Source: Plasmodium malariae
Taxonomy: Eukaryota > Apicomplexa > Aconoidasida > Haemosporida > Plasmodiidae
Length of the DNA stretch: 64,000 nucleotides
Reading direction: 5' to 3'
NCBI RefSeq assembly: GCF_900090045.1
Contig: NC_041781.1
Span: 1,529,501 to 1,593,500 of the forward strand
In this document: piece by piece, positions 24,815 to 34,522 of the stretch
How the letters are laid out: the number at the start of each line of letters is the position of its first letter
Numbering within the stretch: position 1 is the stretch's first letter
The notes under the pieces: model-generated
What the model saw: the letters and a program-made list of their open reading frames with translations, nothing else
What the model was told of the DNA's origin: nothing
The model's database searches: none
Program-made: the position numbers and the translations under genes

Positions 24815-25095
24815 TATAATTTATTTTTATTTATATAATTTATTTTTATTTATATAATTTATTTTTATTTATATAATTTATTTTTATTTATATAATTTAT
24901 TTTTATTTATCATACTTTTATTTTATACTATTAAGATTTATTTTTTATTATTAAGATTTATTTTATTTCATCTATTTTTATTTTATTTCATCTATTTTTA
25001 TTTTATTTCGTATACTTTTATTTTATTTCGTATACTTTTATTTTATTTCGTATACTTTTATTTTATTTCGTCTATTTTTATTTTATTTCATTTGG
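24815..25095. repeat. Two adjacent T-rich minisatellites
   Basis: About five copies of a 21-base unit (TTTATTTTTATTTATATAATT) are followed by about six copies of a roughly 20-base unit (TTTTATTTCGTATACTTTTA and variants). They end about 70 bases before the start of the six-exon membrane-protein gene. Confidence 0.85.
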
Positions 25096-25164
25096 TTTTA
25101 TTTATTTTATTTTTTTGGTTGACCTTTTCCCTTTTTATATGAAGTATGAACCTTCTTGCATAAA

Positions 25165-25380
25165 ATGATATTCTTGAAATTGATTTTTCAATTTATGTCT
25201 TTTATATATTTTACCCACGCGTATTCAAAAAATAGGAGATACAAGCACAAGTTGATAAATTTACAAATTACATTTTTACGTAACTATGAGAAATATTTCT
25301 TATTAAACAATTTGCGAGTAGCTAATAGGATGTATTACGTTCATCCGGGTAAAGAAAACGTACATAATTCATATATGTAC

Positions 25381-25411
<31 letters not shown>

Positions 25412-25669
25412 TTTTTTTGTGTATATGTGTGTATATCACACTTCCAACCTCGTTGCACTTTTTAAATGCAGGTAAAAATTTGTTTAAAAAAAATTTCCAG
25501 GGTTATCAGGAACAGAGGGATAGGTTGGCTATTTCCTTATTTAGGGGTGAATATAATTTTTTTCGATTTTTTACAACCACTCTGTCAAAGAATGTGCACA
25601 TAAACAGTGTTTGAACTATTTCCTTTTTTCTATCATGTATATGTATGTATGCACGTATGGACGCATGTA

Positions 25670-25724
<55 letters not shown>

Positions 25725-26513
25725 TAACCTGTTTACGCATATGTGTCTTTAACAGACTTTAGTATGCCCAACCTTTTCCCTGGATTCAGAACAATTTTTA
25801 ACAAAAAGTAAATTTCGAACATGAGTAGACGGAACGTGCATAATTATACCCATAAAGTGGAGCTGCATTTGTTTATATATATGTGCGCAAATGTATGCTT
25901 GTATATATACGTATATATGCATGTACATGTGTACATACCTGTGTTTATATGTGTGGGTAAATGAATGTATACCTAGGTGCTTGTGTAATTCCCTCCTACA
26001 CCGCGCAGATTCCTTTTTGATCCCTTGTTCAACTCCCACAAAGATATTATCATACGAAATATAAAGACAATACAGCTAGTACAAAAGTAAAACATACCCG
26101 TTAAAAACATTCTTCCAGTCTCAGTTTGTAAACTTACTTCTTGCACTTAATGTATTTTGTAAATTATTTTATAGAGGCAATATTGTGAAAAGTGTAGTTA
26201 TATTCGGGGCGTCTTGCTTGACTATTTATGCTATGGCTAAACTTCTTCTTATGCTGAGGAAATTTTTTCAAAACCAGTATAAGATGGTATGAAACTATAT
26301 ACTTTAAAAAAGGATAAAAAAAAAAAAAAAAAAAGAAGAGAAATACAGAAATATAGAAATGTAGTAATGCAGAAAAAGGAAAGAATACAAAATAAAACCC
26401 GAATAAAAGGTAGATGATTTTTTTTTTGTATTTTCTTTTAATTTCAGATAAGTGAACAGGAAATAAAGCATTTGGGAACGTATGAAAATCCGCACATCGA
26501 ATTTAAGGACTAA
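25165..26513 (+). CDS. Six-exon small membrane protein, unknown function
   Basis: Exons by eye: 25165-25348, 25472 to 25606 (or 25546), 25756-25807, 26009-26086, 26175-26286, 26448-26513, giving about 208 residues (188 with the shorter exon 2). It starts MIFLKLIFQFMSFIYFTHAYS, a signal peptide or anchor. The middle is basic and aromatic (KNLFKKNFQGYQEQRDRL; NLFPGFRTIFNKKFLFDP). A transmembrane helix lies in exon 5 (NIVKSVVIFGASCLTIYAMA), followed by a short tail ending NPHIEFKD. Phases agree at every junction with either exon 2 end, so that donor is the only real doubt. Signal plus downstream basic residues could suit a secreted, ER or apicoplast membrane protein. Family not recognised. Confidence 0.72.
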
Positions 26514-27773
26514 GGAGTGCAACTGTTATTGTGTTAATTGGTGAAAAATTCTTTTTTTTTAGAATCATTTTTTTTTTTTTATTACACTATAGTGTATTTT
26601 ACTGCATTATATCTAATATTTTGTTTTTTTTTTTTTGTTTTTTTTTCTTTTTTCCTTTTTTTCTTTCATTTCGTTCTTTTCTTCTTTTTCTTTTTCTTTT
26701 TCTTCTTCTTTTTTTTTTTTTTTTTTTTTTGACATATTCGTCATAAAAAAATAAGGCTCGCTATATGCATTGATGAAGTTATTCTTCTCTTCTTTCTTTT
26801 TTACTACCACTTTTAAAAACGTTTTAGAAGCATTAACCTATGCTCTAATTGATCTCATTTGCACATACTTTATTTTTTTTTTTTTTATTTGTTTTTGGGT
26901 GAAAATAGAAGGAAAACAGATATATGTCCATATATACATATGGATACACATGTTTATAAGAACACTTACTACTTTTTATATGTAAAATTTTTTTTCCTTC
27001 ATCATATACGCAAAACAAAAAAAAAAAAAAAAAAAAAAAAAAGAAAACACGTGCATGTACATACAGACCTTAAGAATATATTTCCAGTTAATTTTACTTA
27101 ATCCCCCCGCAGTTTTACCAAACACCTGTTAGACATGGCTCTCAAGGTGGTGCCGCTGTGTATATACGTATATTTAGGCCCTCCCACATAATACATATAT
27201 ACATACATATGTACATACATATATACATACATATATACATACATATATACATATATACATACATATATACATACATATATACATATATATACTTATGTAT
27301 ATTTTTTTTTTGGTTCATTTAAATTGTCTGAAAGGATTAAAAAAACCACGTATTGTATGTAAAATTTCACCAAGTTGTAGAACAAAGCATCTACAGTTGC
27401 ATTTTTCGAATAAAATATATATTATTTTGTCAAAGAAGGGAATCGGAAAGATTTTAAGATTTAAAAAATACGAAGCATATGCATTAAATTGCAACCTCTG
27501 TCGTTTTGTCTTTTTTTTTTTTTTTTTTTTTTTTTTTGTTACTACATTGTTTTATTATTTATCATTTATCTTTGCTTTCCCATCTTAACTTTTTTCTTTT
27601 CTTTGTCAACTTGCGGTTTTTTCCTCACCCTTCCATTTCTTGTGTGAGCTTTTATCTTGTGAAGCACAGCAATTCATTATTTTTCACCTTCTCTTTATCC
27701 TTTGCATTTGCACCTGTATCTGCCTCTTTTTCTGCACCTTTACCCCGTATTTGCTTCTTTATCCCCACGGTAG
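26514..27773. other. T-rich spacer before the glycosyltransferase, with a possible small gene
   Basis: Long T-rich runs (26630-26730), an A run (27018-27041) and an ACATATATACAT array (27195-27292). The possible coding pieces are described in the 26940-27500 entry. The stretch 27590-27773 is strongly pyrimidine-rich and looks like the end of an intron leading to the acceptor before 27774. Confidence 0.55.
26940..27500 (+). CDS. Possible small multi-exon gene, faintly bL28-like, or 5' exons of the glycosyltransferase
   Basis: Three pieces join in phase: 26940-26981 (begins MDTHVYKNTYYFLY), 27113-27146 after CCCCCGCAG (FYQTPVRHGSQ), and from 27335 after GAAAG (GLKKPRIVCKISPSCRTKHL, then NKIYIILSKKGIGKIL and KKYEAY). 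The last piece resembles the C-terminal half of mitochondrial bL28 (Lys/Arg, I-x-I-x-LS-x-KGI, then Y). No stop or donor was identified with confidence after about 27495. It could instead be the missing N-terminus of the glycosyltransferase, but phases do not join obviously. Confidence 0.28.
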
Positions 27774-29598
27774 AACAGAAGAGCTACTTAAGAAAATGTG
27801 CAAGGAGGTAGAAATAAACGTCGAACAGATGAAGGAGAAGATAAGGAATAGCAAATTACACGTTTTAACATTTGCAACTCATGAGCAAGGCTACTTTAAC
27901 ACGTTAAAAGAAAGCTGCAATAGCTTGAATATAAAATTAAATGTATTAGGATGGGGAAAAAAGTGGGGAGGATTTATTGAAAAATTAGTTAAGGTAAAAG
28001 AATACTTAAAAGTATGTAAAGATAATGATATAATTCTATTTGTGGATGGTTTTGATTCTATACTTCTTCAACCAGCTAATGTTATTATAGAAAGATATAT
28101 AATAAATTATGATAATCTATTTGTTTGCACTAGTGAGAGTACCTATTCCAGTAATTATTTTTTTTTTAAAATGATTGAAAATATGCATTTAATATTTCAC
28201 AATAGTATTTTTAAATGTAATGACAATACTGAATGGGATTCTACAAATATTATGGATAAATATAAAGATTTCACTTATTTTTATAAAAATTTAAATTTGC
28301 TAAACTCAGGCGGATGGATCAGCACTGTTTACTTAGCTAAAAAAATCTTACAGTACATACCTTCTTTTATTGAAAATGACCAAGTGTTTTTAACAAATTT
28401 ATATTTAGATTGTAATTACTTACTAAAAATTCAAAATGATCAAAAAAAATATGCACAAAATGAACAAAAGAAGTTTGCACAAAATGAACAAAAGAAGTTT
28501 GCACAAGACGAACTCATAGAACAATTCGACAATAAAGAACAACTACAATATTACAACAAAATCATTATTGACAATCATAATGTCATTTTTCATTTGTTCA
28601 GAAACAAAAGCAATGTAATGTTACTAAGATACGAAGATTGTGTGCACTTTTTTCCCTTTAAGCCACTGTTAAATACCTACTACCTGAACAGGCAAGGTAA
28701 AAATGAGGAAAGAAAAAAAAAACAGCTCATTGGTCGAAGTGCAGAAAAGGATGACCAGAATGGTCAAAATGGTCATAATAGTGACGGTATGTTAACTAGC
28801 CAAAATGGAAAAAATAGTGACAATGTGTTAGCTAGCCAAAATGAACAAATACTATTTCCTGCAAATTCGCTAGAAAAAAAAAAAAGTTCAATCATCACGC
28901 GTATAAAACAAATATTAATGAAAAAAAAAAAAAAAAAGGTTAGTTACGGAGATACTAGTTACTATGATGATTACTGCGGTGATGAGGAAAATTTAAAAAG
29001 AATAAAACTTCTTAAGCAAAGCAGCAAAAATAAAATCGAGTGGATGCAACGAAAGACCGTTTTGGATGATTTTTATATGGATAACAGCAGCAACAATAGC
29101 GGTAACAACGGCAGTAACGGTGAGAAGAATAATAATTGTAATGTGAGAAAAATTGGTCAAATAGAAAAAACATTTAATTATTCGATCGTTGATACGCACA
29201 CACACACCTCACCCTGCATTCTTCATATACACTGTATGAGAAACATTGACAGCATAATTCGTACCATGGGGTTAAATAATATGTATAGCTCGAAATGGTA
29301 TAGCAATATATGGTATTTAAGTTACAGCTTAAAAGGTACAATGAACTTTAATTATTTTAGCCTTTTATTTTCTACCGTTATTGCATCTGTCTCCTTTAGT
29401 TTAATTCATATGAAATATATATTAACCTTTTTAATTCATATCCTTGACACAAATTTTGATTTATATTGCATGAAGGATAAAAGGTACATAAGCAAAGCTA
29501 TGTTTTTCCTAAATGACATTGAAATTTCTTGTTTTCTTTCCTTTACATTGGCAGTTTTATTTTGGGTGTTTTACATTTTTAACAAATCCATTGTATAA
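27774..29598 (+). CDS. PLOD/procollagen-type glycosyltransferase domain protein (5' end uncertain)
   Basis: The main exon opens after ATCCCCACGGTAG; the first ATG in frame is at 27796, giving 600 residues. Upstream exons with a signal sequence are likely but not resolved. The first 300 residues match the glycosyltransferase domain of lysyl hydroxylase/procollagen galactosyltransferases: LHVLTFATHEQGYFNTLKES, then WGGFIEKLVKVKEYL, a DxxD-type metal site (ILFVDGFDSILL), LNSGGWIST, and ENDQVFLTNLYLD. In this family the domain transfers galactose or glucose in the ER lumen. The Fe/2-oxoglutarate hydroxylase domain is absent. Instead come low-complexity Asn/Lys repeats and two C-terminal hydrophobic segments (FSLLFSTVIASVSF; FLSFTLAVLFWVFYIF). 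I recall a P. falciparum gene near MSP1 named procollagen lysine 5-dioxygenase; only the transferase part is visible here. Confidence 0.83.
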
Positions 29599-30204
29599 GT
29601 AATTATGTCCACACGTTCCACATGAAAATGCATATTACATGCATGTATACACACAAACACATATTACACGCATGTGCATTCATCTGTGAGAAGCTAATAT
29701 TATAAAAAACTGATACACAATGACAGACACAACATTTTTGACACTCCGTTTGTTTGTTTTGTTTTGTGCCCCTCTGCTTTAATTTTTTAGTGACAACCTA
29801 GTCCCAACTGCATATATAATACAAACTCTTTTGTTTCGTTTAATTTTTTTTTATTTTGTCTAATTTAGTTATGCTTTATTTTATATTATTTTGTTTAATT
29901 TTGTTCTGTTTTATTTTGTTTAATTTTGTTTTGTTTTGTTTTATTTTGTTTTATTTTGTTTAATTTTGTTTTGTTTTATTTTGTTTTGTTTTGTTTTGTT
30001 TAATTTTGTTTAATTTTGTTTTGTTTAATTTTGTTTTGTTTTGTTTGTTTTTTGTTTAATTTTGTTTTGTTTTATTTTGTTTAATTTTGTTTAATTTTGT
30101 TTAATTTTGTTTAATTTTGTTTTGTTTTATTTTGTTTTATTTTGTTTTATTTTGTTTTACTCTATTTATTTATTTTTTTTTTTTTTCCCCCTCCTATATC
30201 CGCT
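29599..30204. repeat. Convergent intergenic region with TTTTG/TTTTA pentamer array
   Basis: Between two 3' ends. From about 29830 to 30160 the sequence is almost only TTTTG, TTTTA and TTTAA pentamers (TTTTGTTTAATTTTGTTTTG style) on the plus strand, with essentially no C. No gene. Confidence 0.88.
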
Positions 30205-33200
30205 TTAAATATCAATATTTATGGTCTCAAAGTAGTCCCTTTGATCGTCCTCAGTGTTACTCACATAAGTATTTACATTGTCCAAAAGAATTTCCCAATC
30301 CTTTTTATTTTTTATTTTAACCATCTTAATGATGTCTTTAATGAGTAACCATTGATATGCTGTAATTTCGCTTTTCTTTTCATTCACAACATGGTATAAG
30401 TTGTCAAAATACGAATCAATTTTTCTCTTATCAAAAGCGTTAATGAATGAAAAAGAATGAAATAAATGTAATAATGAATTAATGGATGTACATAATGGTG
30501 TATGCTTTTTTTCGTTTTCTATTTTCTCTTGTTGATCATTTTTTTTTTCATTTACAAAGTCAGAATATTCTTGATCAGAAGTTAAATTTTCTAAACTACT
30601 TACATTAACAGTGTTCGGGTCATTTCCTAAAAATAGCTCATTTAATTTTTTAACATCTTTTTCACTGTCATCTGACTGGTAATTAAAAACAAATGTTTCT
30701 ATCTTGTTTTTTGATTTGCCTGCCATATCATTTTTATTCTCGTCATCCCGACGATTCAAATGTTCAAGAAACGAATGTGCATCAAAGTTAATCATTTTTT
30801 CCCTTAAAAATAAAATTATCTTGTTCAAATAATGTAAATAAACTTTTTGAAAATCTCTTTCATCCAATTTTAATTTGTCACTTTTGATAAGTAATTGCTT
30901 CAGTTCATCCCCCCCTGCACTGATTAGTAGCTGTTTCATTTTGTCACTACTAATGGCTAGTTGTATGTTATTGTTTTCCTGACATTCGGAAATACCAACT
31001 TTCTCAGCATCTTCTTTCCCTGATTTACTTCGTTCATATCTTTCCCCCTCATATGGGTTATTTATCGAGGTTGTATAATACATATAATCTGCAAGTTCGT
31101 CAATGGTTATGTTTGCAAAATTATGAGAATAGTACAGTATATAATAAAGAAGTATATCTTGGTCAAATATTTTCATTTCAGCTAAATTTTTCATTATGAA
31201 ATTAAAATTTGTAAATTTTTTTTCCTGACCTGTTAATAATATTTCACTGTTGCTTTGTTGTTCATTAATTGTGGTTATGATGCCGTCATTTAATATATTT
31301 TTTAATGCAAGAAACAAAAAATTTATTACAGTTTTGTCATAAATATTACTATTATTGAGTGATAAAAGGAGCATATTTACGTCAATTAAATTGAACGTGT
31401 TATAATCCCTTTTTAAAATATGTGTCTTCATTTTGGAAAAACTTTTATTTAGTAAATTTAATTTTGATAAAGAATAGGAAAAAAAAGAAATTTCCTGATT
31501 TGTTAAGGCACTAATATTTTGAAATAAAAAATGAAGAACATATTTTAAATACTCCAAATATTTTTTTTTGTTGTAATTAAAAAATAACAACAACTGCATG
31601 GCTTGTTTTATATTTAAATCTTGAAATTTCTTTCCTTCAAAATTTATGTCCACAGAGTAATAATTATTTTTGTTTAAACACCATAAAAATAAGCTAATAT
31701 TTCGTATATCAAGACTGGTCGAGTAAAATAGCAGCTTATCTTTCACAATATTGAAGGTGTTATTTCTTCTTTTCTGCTTTGCCATTCCCCATAATATATT
31801 CATAAGACTTTGTACACTAAACTTATTTATTTTTTTGTTTATTTCCTGTTCAATTAATTCAAAAAAGGATTGGTCATTATAATTTATTAACGACAAGGAG
31901 TAATAAATATTCGAAATGTCCTGACATGTTAAGGTAATTATATATTTTTCCAAAAAGTATAGAAGTTTTTTATACACTTTCAAATTATTGTATGAACATT
32001 TTGCCAAACTCCACAAAATGGCACATAAACTTTTTGTGTTTAATTTTTTTAATATACCATAATTTATATATTTAACAATGTATTTTAAAATGCTCTTAAA
32101 CTGTTCTTTATATTTCTCTTCTTTATGAATATTTAATTTTACCAAAGTCCACAAGAGCCATGTTTTATCCACAACTCTGTAAATTTCTTTTCTTTCCAAG
32201 AAATTTTTAATATCAGTTATTATGTTTTCAAAATTATTGTTATGTATAACATTTTTTAAAAAATTATTTTTTAATTTTTCATTATCTTTTTCAAAATTAT
32301 AAATACGCACAAGTTGTTTTAAAATATAAAAACACACAACGATATTTGATAAGTGTCTTTTATTTTTATACAAATTTAGCAAATCTGTGTATACATAATT
32401 TTTCTCAATTTCTTTTACAACAGTATGGCAAAAAGAGCTATGTGTGTTTTTTCTTTTCTTGTCCCCCTTTATGTAGTCTTCTCGTAGGCGAACTATTTCA
32501 GACAATGGGTCAAATAGGTCCATTTGGTCATTTCTTTCACGTTTCGCTCCTTCTTCCTGTTTCACCCCTTTTTGCTTCTCCCCTTCTTCTTGTTTCACCC
32601 CTTTTTGCTTCTCCCCTTCTTCTTGTTTCACCCCTTTTTGCTTCTCCCCTTCTTCTTCTCGTTCTTTCTTCTCCCTTTCTTCTTCTTGTTTCTCCCCTTC
32701 TTCTTGTTTCTCCCCTTCTTGTTTCTCCCCTTCTTGTTTCTCCCCTTCTTGTTTCTCCCCTTCGTTCGCCCATTCTTGTTTCACCCATTCTTTTTGTTTC
32801 TCCCCATCCACTTTTTCTTCCTCTGTATTTTCATACAGCTGGACTGCCGAATTGTATGTCCCCTCTTCGCTCATATCTGTGCAGTTTGTCTTATCATCAT
32901 CTCCTCTGCTTTTTTCCTCCGCATTGATATCATATTGTGTTTCCACGATATCATCATATTTTGCTGTCATTTCTCCATCAAAATTCTCTGATAACATTTC
33001 GCCAAAATTTTCCATCAATTTAGTGCCAACATTTTGCCCCAATTTATCGCCCAAATTTTCTGTCAATTTTTTGCGAATTCTCCGGACGAACTGCCCGTCC
33101 ACGGAATTCTTATCAAGCAGTTCGTTTTCATCAAACGGATCTCCGGCTTCACTACTCAAATCATCTAAGTTGTTCTTATCTCCACTTAACAACTGTTCGT

Positions 33201-33777
33201 CTAACTCTTTGAAACGAGTCTTAATGTCCTGCACAGATTGAACATCATCAGTAAGGTTGTTTTCCTTTTTATCATAAAAATTATCATAATTATGAAAAAA
33301 GGAATGCTTCAATTTTTTAATTTCAATATCTTTTATATTAAACCAATAACTTTTTCCAAATTTGTTTAAAATACTTTTGGGGTATTTATAAGATTCATCC
33401 CTATTTATTACTACTAATATTTCATATTCATCTTTTACTGTTTTTTTTAGATCTAGTATAACCCCGCAACAATCTTTAAAAGACCCAGTTTTAACTTTTA
33501 CATGCCCACCAACAAGCATATATATGTCTTTTATATTTTCAACATATAAAATGCTTCTCTTAACCCTGCCCTTACGTGTACTTTTGATTAACATCCCATT
33601 ATTTAAAATAAAATGTAAGCTCTTTTTTTTATCTTCATTCTTTTTAATGTCATAATAATGGCCAAGTGTATTATTACTACTTGTAAATCTTTTCACTTTT
33701 TTCGTGTAAAATAGATTATTTAATATTAAAATGAAATATATAACTACATAAAAGTTTGGAAGGTGAAAGGCATTCAT
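30205..33777 (-). CDS. Organellar helical-repeat (OPR/HPR/FASTK-like) protein with KOW-like N-terminal domain
   Basis: 1190 residues from the first ATG (33777; MNAFHLPNFYVVIYF). A hydrophobic leader is followed by basic sequence (YTKKVKRFTSSNN), fitting a bipartite apicoplast or a mitochondrial targeting sequence. Residues about 85-140 contain a KOW-like motif (GHVKVKTGSFKDCCGVILDL), usual in ribosome- and RNA-associated proteins. Residues about 330-420 are a Glu/Gln/Lys repeat. From about 455 to 870 there are at least eight helical repeats with an LxxLxWSLAK-type core (SLCAILWSLAKCSYNN, SLMNILWGMAKQKRR, NISLFLWCLNKNNYY), the hallmark of apicomplexan organellar RNA-binding repeat proteins that often carry a RAP domain. 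I cannot point to a RAP domain at the C-terminus. Confidence 0.82.
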   Translation of the reverse strand: MNAFHLPNFYVVIYFILILNNLFYTKKVKRFTSSNNTLGHYYDIKKNEDKKKSLHFILNNGMLIKSTRKGRVKRSILYVENIKDIYMLVGGHVKVKTGSFKDCCGVILDLKKTVKDEYEILVVINRDESYKYPKSILNKFGKSYWFNIKDIEIKKLKHSFFHNYDNFYDKKENNLTDDVQSVQDIKTRFKELDEQLLSGDKNNLDDLSSEAGDPFDENELLDKNSVDGQFVRRIRKKLTENLGDKLGQNVGTKLMENFGEMLSENFDGEMTAKYDDIVETQYDINAEEKSRGDDDKTNCTDMSEEGTYNSAVQLYENTEEEKVDGEKQKEWVKQEWANEGEKQEGEKQEGEKQEGEKQEEGEKQEEEREKKEREEEGEKQKGVKQEEGEKQKGVKQEEGEKQKGVKQEEGAKRERNDQMDLFDPLSEIVRLREDYIKGDKKRKNTHSSFCHTVVKEIEKNYVYTDLLNLYKNKRHLSNIVVCFYILKQLVRIYNFEKDNEKLKNNFLKNVIHNNNFENIITDIKNFLERKEIYRVVDKTWLLWTLVKLNIHKEEKYKEQFKSILKYIVKYINYGILKKLNTKSLCAILWSLAKCSYNNLKVYKKLLYFLEKYIITLTCQDISNIYYSLSLINYNDQSFFELIEQEINKKINKFSVQSLMNILWGMAKQKRRNNTFNIVKDKLLFYSTSLDIRNISLFLWCLNKNNYYSVDINFEGKKFQDLNIKQAMQLLLFFNYNKKKYLEYLKYVLHFLFQNISALTNQEISFFSYSLSKLNLLNKSFSKMKTHILKRDYNTFNLIDVNMLLLSLNNSNIYDKTVINFLFLALKNILNDGIITTINEQQSNSEILLTGQEKKFTNFNFIMKNLAEMKIFDQDILLYYILYYSHNFANITIDELADYMYYTTSINNPYEGERYERSKSGKEDAEKVGISECQENNNIQLAISSDKMKQLLISAGGDELKQLLIKSDKLKLDERDFQKVYLHYLNKIILFLREKMINFDAHSFLEHLNRRDDENKNDMAGKSKNKIETFVFNYQSDDSEKDVKKLNELFLGNDPNTVNVSSLENLTSDQEYSDFVNEKKNDQQEKIENEKKHTPLCTSINSLLHLFHSFSFINAFDKRKIDSYFDNLYHVVNEKKSEITAYQWLLIKDIIKMVKIKNKKDWEILLDNVNTYVSNTEDDQRDYFETINIDI
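32535..32770 (-). repeat. Coding Glu-Gly-Glu-Lys-Gln repeat in the helical-repeat protein
   Basis: In-frame tandem units: GEKQKGVKQEE (33 bases, about three copies) followed by GEKQE (15 bases, several copies) and an irregular EEEREKKERE join. It is a likely length-variable region separating the KOW-like part from the helical repeats. Confidence 0.85.
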
Positions 33778-34522
33778 ATCATAAATAACAGGGCACACTG
33801 TTTTGCTTTTTAAAAAAAATATATATATGTTAAGCTTTAAGTTTTTTGTGTATTACATTTCTCAAACTTTTGTACGCAGAGTATTATCTCGTGAAAGCTT
33901 TTTTTTTTTTTTTTTTTTTTTTTACCATTTTGGTACACGCTTATGTAAGTATATAAGTATATACACATATAAACGTTTATATGAATGTTTTTTTATACTT
34001 GCATGCATATATTTTATGTATATTTACATATTCCCTCCCCCTCTTGCCTTTGGCATATTTTATTAAAACCCCTTGGTCATTTTAACCTCTTCTATAATTT
34101 TATTGCCTCGTTGTATAGCTGCGTTATCACATTGCATTAATTTTCTTCACTTGATTTTATTACATTATTTTACCTCTCCTTTTTTTTTTTTTTTTTTTTT
34201 TTTTCAATTTCACCATTCGAGAGGAGATGGGTAAAACAGTTTGAACGAAAAACGCATTATCTTTATTAAAAGGTTAAAAAAAAATATATATATATATATA
34301 TACATATATATGAATAAAATGAGGAGAAAATAAAGAGAAAAAAAAAATAACAACAAAACGAGGAAAAAATATAAAAGAAATAAGAAAAACTATCAAGCGC
34401 TAAAGCAAAGGTGCAACCAAAAGATACTACTATTAAGTGGTAATATATATACATATGTACAATATGAGGCACGCACAAATCCAGCATATGTATACATATA
34501 TGGGGGACGGCTCGCAAAATGC
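33778..34522. other. Intergenic
   Basis: T runs at about 33900-33923 and 34181-34204, (TA)n near 34284-34303, and an A-rich stretch. It separates two genes transcribed leftward; no gene seen. Confidence 0.7.

Larger units (their letters stand above)
23636..25164. other. Intergenic, several AT-rich arrays
   Basis: Holds a 22-base CATACATACGTACATGCACA-type array (23675-23785), (TA)n plus T runs (24020-24085), a 21-base TTTATTTTTATTTATATAATT array (24815-24910) and a 20-base TTTTATTTCGTATACTTTTA array (24970-25090). A 25-codon signal-peptide-like frame at about 24427 (+) ends without a donor. No gene is supported. Confidence 0.65.

Noticed and set aside
32346..32991. Plus-strand Pro/Leu/Phe frames opposite the helical-repeat protein
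   Set aside because: Antisense of the Glu/Gln/Lys repeat.
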